From Deltaproteobacteria bacterium (GTDB lineage Bacteria; Desulfobacterota; BSN033; UBA1163): DNA of 49,421 nucleotides. Below, piece after piece: positions 44,672-49,421 of this stretch. The notes beneath the pieces were generated by a model that made no database searches, had not been told where the DNA came from, and was given only the letters and a program-made list of their open reading frames with translations. The stretch is from positions 1 to 49,421 of the forward strand of contig JAGXTA010000025.1 in NCBI GenBank assembly GCA_018333535.1, read 5' to 3'. Numbering within the stretch: position 1 is the first letter of the stretch; each line of letters begins with the position of its first letter. A program made the translations under genes and the position numbers.

Positions 44672-45439
44672 ATGGCATTCAAACATATCCAGATCGAATT
44701 CAAGGACGGGGTGGCTTTTATCACCTTAAACCGTCCCCCCCTTAATTGGTTGAACCTAGAAATGATGGAAGAGTTCAATGCCTATCTTGAGAACCTGATG
44801 AAAGAAAAGTCCCTGAAGCTCCTTGTCATTCAGGCGGTAGGGAAGGCCTTTTCCGTGGGTGTGGAGGTGGCGGATCATCTCGGGGATCTGGGACCGAAAA
44901 TGATTGAAACATTTCATAAGATGTTCAGGCTCATGGATAAACTGAAAGTCCCCTCTATTGCGGTGGTCAACGGAGCTGCACTCGGGGGAGGCTGTGAACT
45001 GGCTCTTTATTGTGACATGGTGATTGCTACGGAGAAGGCAAAGTTTGGGCAGCCTGAAATTCAGGTTGGCGTCTTTCCGCCCATTGCCGCTTTGATCTTT
45101 CCAAGGATGATCGGACGGAAGAAGGCGATGGAGTTAATCCTCACAGGCGATACGGTTGGAGCTCAGGAAGCCCTGACATTGGGGTTGGTCAATAAGGTTG
45201 TTCCCGAAGCCTCGCTCGGCGAAGAGGTGAATGGATTCATTGAGAAGTTTAAAAAATTGAGCGGAATCGTATTAAAACTGACAAAAGAAGCTGCGCTTGC
45301 AGGTCTTAACGACGACATGGATAAAGGGCTCAAAGCCATTGAGAAGATCTATCTCGATCGATTAATGAAGACGGATGATGCCACCGAAGGCCTCAAAGCC
45401 TTCATGGAAAAGCGAAAACCCACCTGGAAAGACATCTGA
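44672..45439 (+). CDS. dch: Cyclohexa-1,5-diene-1-carbonyl-CoA hydratase
   Basis: 255 residues from the ATG at 44672 (GGAGG, eight bases), the usual length and N-terminus (MAFKHIQIEF) of Dch/BamR. An alternative ATG at 44651 adds seven residues. Crotonase motifs: AFSVGVEVADHL and GAALGGGCELALYCDM. It adds water to the dienoyl-CoA made by benzoyl-CoA reductase and gives the substrate of Had. The last 20 codons and downstream bases are duplicated at 48963-49122, bracketing the TRAP cassette. No benzoyl-CoA reductase gene is in the window. Confidence 0.93.
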   Translation: MAFKHIQIEFKDGVAFITLNRPPLNWLNLEMMEEFNAYLENLMKEKSLKLLVIQAVGKAFSVGVEVADHLGDLGPKMIETFHKMFRLMDKLKVPSIAVVNGAALGGGCELALYCDMVIATEKAKFGQPEIQVGVFPPIAALIFPRMIGRKKAMELILTGDTVGAQEALTLGLVNKVVPEASLGEEVNGFIEKFKKLSGIVLKLTKEAALAGLNDDMDKGLKAIEKIYLDRLMKTDDATEGLKAFMEKRKPTWKDI

Positions 45440-45536
45440 TCGATAAGGGAGGCCTCCCTGGCCTCCAAAACCTATCTTCCCCTGTTTCAATAGCCTCAAA
45501 ATTCCAACCTGTTCCTCTCGAATTCCATAACCATTG
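45377..45536 (+). repeat. Direct repeat copy 1 (dch 3' end) flanking the TRAP cassette
   Basis: 160 bases identical to 48963-49122 except one C/T difference at 45532/49118. It covers the last 21 dch codons and about 97 bases after the stop, including a GGGAGGCCTCCC palindrome. Confidence 0.95.
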
Positions 45537-45555
45537 CACCTGTAATAAAATTCCC

Positions 45556-45584
45556 TTGACACACATTTCCCACCTTTGTATATT
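45556..45584 (+). promoter_or_regulatory. Sigma70 promoter of the TRAP operon
   Basis: TTGACA (45556-45561), 17 bases, TATATT (45579-45584). It lies immediately beyond repeat copy 1 and gives the cassette its own transcription start. Confidence 0.75.
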
Positions 45585-45630
45585 CAACCAACCCCAAAGC
45601 GAGTTCTTATCAAAGCCGTGAGAGGTGCCG

Positions 45631-46182
45631 ATGGCCGATTTTTCGCCAGGCTACTATAAGACGATCAAAGTGATCGACACGTTTAGCGAGCGGACCGGCA
45701 ATGTCTTCGCCTGGCTATGCGTCCCGCTCGCAATCGTCGTCTTCTACGAGGTCGTGTCGCGCTATTTCTTCGACGCCCCGACGATCTGGGCCTACGACCT
45801 TTCCTACATGCTGTACGGCGCGCTGTTCATGCTCGGCGCCGCCTTTGCGCTGCGCCGCGGCGCCCACATCCGCACCGACATGCTGTGGGAGAAATTCTCC
45901 GAAGCCACCAAAGGCAAGATCGATTTCTACGCCTACATCCTGTTCTTTTTCCCGGGCATGATCCTGTTGTTTGCCACCAGTATCGATGATGCCTGGCATG
46001 CCTTTAGGTTTGGCGAGCTGTCCGAGCAGACGCCCTGGCGCCCTTACTTGTGGCCGCTCAAATCGGTGGTGCCGCTGACCGCGCTGCTGCTGATGATCCA
46101 GGGCGTGTCGGAAATTCTGAAAAGCTGGTACATGATACGCACCGGCAGGGAATTCGAGCACAAGATCGGAGGTGAGATTTGA
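45631..46182 (+). CDS. dctQ: TRAP transporter small permease (DctQ-type)
   Basis: 183 residues from the ATG at 45631 (a GTG at 45625 is possible). Four membrane helices with the DctQ signatures FYEVVSRYFFDAPTIWAYDLS and LRRGAHIRTDM. The small membrane subunit of a tripartite transporter, paired with DctM. Codon use is markedly GC-rich against the benzoyl-CoA genes, which suggests transfer from another lineage. Overlaps dctM by four bases (TTGA). Confidence 0.92.
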   Translation: MADFSPGYYKTIKVIDTFSERTGNVFAWLCVPLAIVVFYEVVSRYFFDAPTIWAYDLSYMLYGALFMLGAAFALRRGAHIRTDMLWEKFSEATKGKIDFYAYILFFFPGMILLFATSIDDAWHAFRFGELSEQTPWRPYLWPLKSVVPLTALLLMIQGVSEILKSWYMIRTGREFEHKIGGEI

Positions 46183-47645
46183 GCGGCCTCGAGGGTCTCG
46201 GCTTGATCATGCTGATTATAATGATCGGGGTGATTTTCATCGGCTTCCCGATTTCGTTCACGTTGTTGATCCTGGCCCTGGTCTTCGGCTACGCGGGTCT
46301 TGGCCATATGGTGTTCGACCTCGCCTATCTGCAGACCATCGGCCTGATGAAAATGGAGGAGCTGGCGGCGGTGCCGTTGTTCATATTAATGGGTTATATC
46401 ACCGAACAGGCGGGCCTGATGGAGAGGCTGTTCCGCGCATTTCGCGACCTGCTCGCACCGGTGCGCGGGGCGCTTTACATCGGGGTGATCCTGACCGCGG
46501 CGGTGTTCGCCATGGCTACCGGGATTGTGGGCGCGGCGGTCACGGTGCTCGGCATCATGGCCGCGCCAATCATGATCAAGGCCGGTTACGACTCGCGCAT
46601 GGCTTCGGGTTCGATCGCCGCGGGCGGCACGCTCGGGATCCTGATTCCGCCCTCGGTGATGCTGATCGTCATGGGCCCTGTGCTGGGCGTGTCGGTTGCC
46701 GACCTGTACGCCGCGGCTTTCGGCCCGGGATTCCTGCTCGCCGGCATGTACATCATGTACACCCTGGTGCGCAGTTTTCTCAATCCCAAGCTCGGCCCTC
46801 CGGTGCCGCCGGACGAGCGGCCCACGTCCGGGGTAATCGTGATCAAGGAGATGTTCTTCGGCATGATTCCGCTCGGCATGCTGATCACCTGCACCCTGGG
46901 TTCGATCCTGCTGGGACTGGCCACGCCGACCGAAGCCGCCTCCGCTGGTTGTTTCGGCGCGTTTGTGCTTGCGCTCTCCTATCGGAAGTTTACTTTCGCG
47001 GGCCTTAAGAGCGCCTGCATCAGCACCATGAACACTTCGAGCATGGTCCTGTTCCTGGCGATGGCCTCGAATATTTTCGGCGCGGTGTTCGCGCGGCTGG
47101 GAACGGCCCAATGGATCACGAGATCGCTGCTGGCCCTGCCGCTGCCGCCGATGATGATGCTGCTGCTGGTCCTGGTGTTGATTTTCCTGCTCGGCTGGCC
47201 GTTCGAGTGGCCCGCCATCATCCTGGTGTTCCTGCCGATCTTCGCCCCGGTGGTACAGGCGCTCAATTTTAACCTGGTCTGGTTCGGCGCGCTGGTGGCG
47301 GTCACCATGCAGACGGCATTCCTGTCGCCGCCGGTCGCGATGTCGGCCTACTACCTGAAGCAGGTGGTGCCGCAATGGAGCCTGGGCACCATTTACAAGG
47401 GGATGTTCGATTTCATGTGGATCCAGTGCGCCTGCATCCTGATCGTATTTTACGCTCCCAGCGTCGCGCTGTGGTTGCCTACCACACTGACTGAGCGGGC
47501 TACGATCCAACGTATGGCGCCTTCAAGCGCGGAGGACACCGCCACCGAAAATGCGCAGGGAAAAGACTCGCTCGATGAGGAATACAGGAGCGAAATGCCA
47601 AGAGAGGAGGGAACGGAGGCAGAAAAAAGCAGGACCGAGAAGTAA
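46179..47645 (+). CDS. dctM: TRAP transporter large permease (DctM-type)
   Basis: 488 residues, start TTG overlapping the dctQ stop, RBS GGAGGTG. About twelve membrane helices: VPLFILMGYITEQAGLMERL, TGIVGAAVTVLGIMAAPIM, GGTLGILIPPSVMLIVMGP, WPFEWPAIILVFLPIFAPV and LSPPVAMSAYYLK. The channel subunit that moves substrate with sodium ions. The form resembles the mannitol/chloroaromatic (FcbT3-like) branch, so an aromatic or alicyclic acid is plausible. The C-terminal 45 residues are hydrophilic, with a change toward lower GC near the end. Confidence 0.92.
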   Translation: MSGLEGLGLIMLIIMIGVIFIGFPISFTLLILALVFGYAGLGHMVFDLAYLQTIGLMKMEELAAVPLFILMGYITEQAGLMERLFRAFRDLLAPVRGALYIGVILTAAVFAMATGIVGAAVTVLGIMAAPIMIKAGYDSRMASGSIAAGGTLGILIPPSVMLIVMGPVLGVSVADLYAAAFGPGFLLAGMYIMYTLVRSFLNPKLGPPVPPDERPTSGVIVIKEMFFGMIPLGMLITCTLGSILLGLATPTEAASAGCFGAFVLALSYRKFTFAGLKSACISTMNTSSMVLFLAMASNIFGAVFARLGTAQWITRSLLALPLPPMMMLLLVLVLIFLLGWPFEWPAIILVFLPIFAPVVQALNFNLVWFGALVAVTMQTAFLSPPVAMSAYYLKQVVPQWSLGTIYKGMFDFMWIQCACILIVFYAPSVALWLPTTLTERATIQRMAPSSAEDTATENAQGKDSLDEEYRSEMPREEGTEAEKSRTEK

Positions 47646-47703
47646 AGGCGTATGGGTTCTACACAACCGGGTTTATCTATTTTATTAACGAAAGGAGAAG
47701 ACA

Positions 47704-48873
47704 ATGAGATTATCAGCTTTGAAAACTCTTTTGCTTGTAACGGCGGTATCCCTGGGCTTAGGGATTAGCGGACTGGCGTTGGCGCAGCAGCCGGCTGCCC
47801 CGGCGCCGCGCGTGCTCAAAATGCAGTCGACCTGGCCGGCGGGCGGAACACTGCAGGAAAACTTCAAGTTGTTCGCCGAGCGCGTGGACAAGCTCACCGC
47901 CGGCGCCCTGAAGATCGAGACCATGGCGGGCGGACAGGTGGTGCCGCCATTCGAAGTGCTCGACGCCATCAACAAGAAGGTCCTTGACGGCGGGCAGGGG
48001 GTGACTTACTACTGGCACGGCAAGAACTCGGCAGCGACGCTATTCGCGTCCACGCCGGCCGGGCCTTTCGGCATGGACCATATGGATTTCCTGGGATGGA
48101 TGTATGAAGGCGGTGGGATGGAGATGTACTGGGATTGCTACCAGAACACGATCAAGATGAACGTGGTCGCCTTCCCGATCATGCCGGCCAGCCCGCAAGC
48201 CTTCGGCTGGTTCAAGCGGCCGATCAAGGACCTGAAGGACTTCAAGGGTATGAAATGCCGCCAAACGGGCATCGTCGCCGAGATCTTCCAGCGCATGGGC
48301 ATGAGCACAGTCAACATGCCCGGCGGTGAGATCGCAGCCGCGGCACAGCGCGGCGTGATCGACTGCGCAGAGTGGGTGACCCCCGTCGAGGACCTGAAGC
48401 TGGGCCTGCCGCAGATATACAAGTACTACTACACGCCGGGCATGCACGAGCCGAGCGTGGTCGCCGAGTTGATCATCAACGCCGACGTATGGAAGAGCCT
48501 GCCGGCGCAACAGCAGGAGGTGATCCGCTCCGCCACGATCGAAACCTACGTGCGCTGGTGGGTAAGGTGGCAGAAGCAGAATGCCGATGCGCTGGAGGAG
48601 ATGCGCACCAAATTCGGCACACAGGTCCTGCGCACGCCGCCCGAGATCCTGACTGCGTTCCTGAAGGCGTGGGACGAAATTGCCGTGGAGGAGTCGGCCA
48701 AGAACCCCGTATTCAAGAAGGTCTACGATTCACAGCGTGAATGGGCATCGAAAGTGGTTCCGGCCAAGCGCTTCTTGACCCCGCCCTACTCTTTCGCTGC
48801 CAATTACTACTGGCCGCCGGGAAAAGCGACACCGGCCAAGGCGGCTAAACCGGCTGCGCCGGCGAAGAAGTAG
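47704..48873 (+). CDS. dctP: TRAP transporter substrate-binding protein (DctP-type)
   Basis: 389 residues; RBS AAAGGAG, ATG at 47704. Signal peptide to ALAQQ. The DctP core has LKMQSTWPAGGTLQENFKLF, GQVVPPFEVLDAINKKVLDG, KGMKCRQTGIVAEIFQRMG and GVIDCAEWVTPVEDLKLGL; the arginine in KCRQTG is the usual carboxylate clamp. A Lys/Ala/Pro tail ends the protein. Captures a carboxylic acid in the periplasm. The first 60 bases are AT-rich like the host genes, then the sequence turns GC-rich, which suggests a hybrid 5' end. Confidence 0.93.
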   Translation: MRLSALKTLLLVTAVSLGLGISGLALAQQPAAPAPRVLKMQSTWPAGGTLQENFKLFAERVDKLTAGALKIETMAGGQVVPPFEVLDAINKKVLDGGQGVTYYWHGKNSAATLFASTPAGPFGMDHMDFLGWMYEGGGMEMYWDCYQNTIKMNVVAFPIMPASPQAFGWFKRPIKDLKDFKGMKCRQTGIVAEIFQRMGMSTVNMPGGEIAAAAQRGVIDCAEWVTPVEDLKLGLPQIYKYYYTPGMHEPSVVAELIINADVWKSLPAQQQEVIRSATIETYVRWWVRWQKQNADALEEMRTKFGTQVLRTPPEILTAFLKAWDEIAVEESAKNPVFKKVYDSQREWASKVVPAKRFLTPPYSFAANYYWPPGKATPAKAAKPAAPAKK

Positions 48874-48892
48874 CGTTTCCACTCAACCTCTG

Positions 48893-48930
48893 CAACGCCG
48901 GACCGGGCAGCAACGCCCGGCCCGGCGTTG
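48893..48930 (+). terminator. GC-rich hairpin after dctP
   Basis: CAACGCCGGACCGGGC pairs with GCCCGGCCCGGCGTTG around a six-base loop. No T-run follows, so it may act as a processing or stabilising hairpin. Its composition belongs to the foreign cassette. Confidence 0.7.
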
Positions 48931-48962
48931 TGCCAGAAAGTCAGGCGTCGGTCATTCCAGAC

Positions 48963-49122
48963 GATGCCACCGAAGGCCTCAAAGCCTTCATGGAAAAGCG
49001 AAAACCCACCTGGAAAGACATCTGATCGATAAGGGAGGCCTCCCTGGCCTCCAAAACCTATCTTCCCCTGTTTCAATAGCCTCAAAATTCCAACCTGTTC
49101 CTCTCGAATTCCATAACTATTG
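48963..49122 (+). repeat. Direct repeat copy 2 with dch 3' remnant
   Basis: Second copy of the 160-base repeat (one mismatch). 48963-49025 encodes DATEGLKAFMEKRKPTWKDI and stop, the dch tail without its gene. Left of it the sequence is GC-rich cassette DNA; right of it is host-like DNA. Confidence 0.95.
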
Positions 49123-49148
49123 TCATAGCATTCCTTTTTTGATATAGT
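49120..49148 (+). promoter_or_regulatory. Sigma70-like promoter beyond the repeat
   Basis: TTGTCA (49120-49125), 17 bases, TATAGT (49143-49148). It reads toward the partial gene at 49396, with a leader of about 240 bases that includes the repeat at 49228-49272. Confidence 0.55.
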
Positions 49149-49227
49149 GGGGCAAATTGCGATGGGAGATTCGGATATTGAAAAATTTTCAGATCGAACT
49201 TATTAATCAGTCAATCATTGAATTGAC

Positions 49228-49272
49228 AAAAATCTCCCCTCTTTGGCAAAGAGGGGTAGGGGGAGATTTTCA
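49228..49272. repeat. CTCCCCTCTTTGGCAAAGAGGGG fold-back repeat
   Basis: AAAATCTCCCC... faces ...GGGGGAGATTTT with a CTCTTTGGCAAAGAG centre. Same family as 14389-14467. Confidence 0.65.
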
Positions 49273-49357
49273 GAAGATATTGGACTTCTTAGTAAAACTA
49301 TTCTTGGAAGGGGATAGGTTTTTGTTTTCTGTGCGGCATTAGATATTTGATAAACCA

Positions 49358-49384
49358 AAGGTGGTCACAATTTGTGATCACCTT
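49358..49384. promoter_or_regulatory. 27-bp palindromic operator
   Basis: Half-sites AAGGTGGTCACAA and TTGTGATCACCTT are arranged around one central base, 12 of 13 positions symmetric. It lies 11 bases before the ATG at 49396, overlapping where a ribosome or polymerase would start. Probable binding site of a dimeric repressor; the family cannot be told. Confidence 0.7.
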
Positions 49385-49395
49385 GCAGAGGTGAA

Positions 49396-49421
49396 ATGAA
49401 AGCACTTGTTCCCTTAGGGGT
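49396..49421 (+). CDS. 5' start of a CDS cut by the window edge
   Basis: ATG at 49396 with AGAGGTGA upstream encodes MKALVPLG before the window ends. Too short to identify. The adjacent operator and promoter suggest a regulated gene. Confidence 0.4.

Noticed and set aside
46386-47510. 374-codon open frame on the minus strand
   Set aside because: Antisense to dctM in GC-rich DNA; the composition (Arg, His, Gln, Asp) is typical of shadow frames.

Overview
The window looks like a chromosomal piece from an anaerobic member of the former Deltaproteobacteria (Desulfobacterota, plausibly a Syntrophia- or Desulfobacteria-like lineage). This is inferred from the gene content: sigma54 nitrogen control, genes for ring opening in anaerobic benzoyl-CoA degradation, many soluble GAF/PAS histidine kinases and dense intergenic fold-back repeats. 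No rRNA, tRNA or CRISPR array was seen.

Layout. 1-5.3 kb: a truncated CDS end, then a very large soluble MEDS/multi-PAS/GAF hybrid histidine kinase. 5.6-6.2 kb: a TumE-type toxin-antitoxin pair with a leaderless promoter. 6.4-10.8 kb: an ammonium module, amtB-glnB-glnD, read leftwards from a clear sigma54 promoter. 11-14.7 kb: nadE among broken toxin-antitoxin remnants (a lone RHH antitoxin ending inside a fold-back element, a mazF tail, and a MntA/HepT pair whose HepT has an in-frame stop). 14.7-18.0 kb: an NtrC-type activator and its GAF histidine kinase. 18.4-22.5 kb: gdhA and an unusual KaiC-like/PPDK-N fusion. 22.6-25.5 kb: pseudogene fragments, a 368-bp MITE with a target duplication, a split small ORF and an IS1634-type transposase. 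25.8-34.3 kb: a seven-gene set of exported proteins (CARDB-type proteins, unknowns and a probable outer-membrane barrel). 34.5-36.2 kb: an NnrS-like membrane protein. 36.3-38.8 kb: a GAF-ANTAR antiterminator, mltG and ruvX. 38.9-45.4 kb: an acyl-CoA dehydrogenase, a biotin carrier, a GNAT acyltransferase, an SDR, then had-oah-dch, the steps from dienoyl-CoA to 3-hydroxypimelyl-CoA. 45.6-48.9 kb: a GC-rich TRAP transporter cassette between two 160-bp direct repeats carrying the 3' end of dch. The window ends in the start of an unknown gene behind a strong palindromic operator.

The most interesting signal is regulatory. The leaders of gdhA and of the KaiC/PPDK gene each start just after a TTGACA promoter and carry two hairpins with six-base loops having A at position 1 and G at position 4. 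The second hairpin overlaps the 5' arm of a terminator. This is the layout recognised by ANTAR antitermination proteins, and the window encodes one (36322-37026). An 88-bp identical copy of that gene's 3' end lies directly upstream of the KaiC/PPDK promoter, and the KaiC/PPDK leader holds a second, decayed copy of the whole hairpin-terminator unit. With the sigma54 amtB promoter and the NtrC-type two-component pair, this suggests a nitrogen or carbon-nitrogen regulon using transcription antitermination.

A second regulatory link is a pair of FNR/HcpR-like palindromes, both centred about 41.5 bases before the predicted start. One lies before the exported-protein operon and one before the NnrS-like gene, tying the uncharacterised surface system to anaerobic or nitrosative control.
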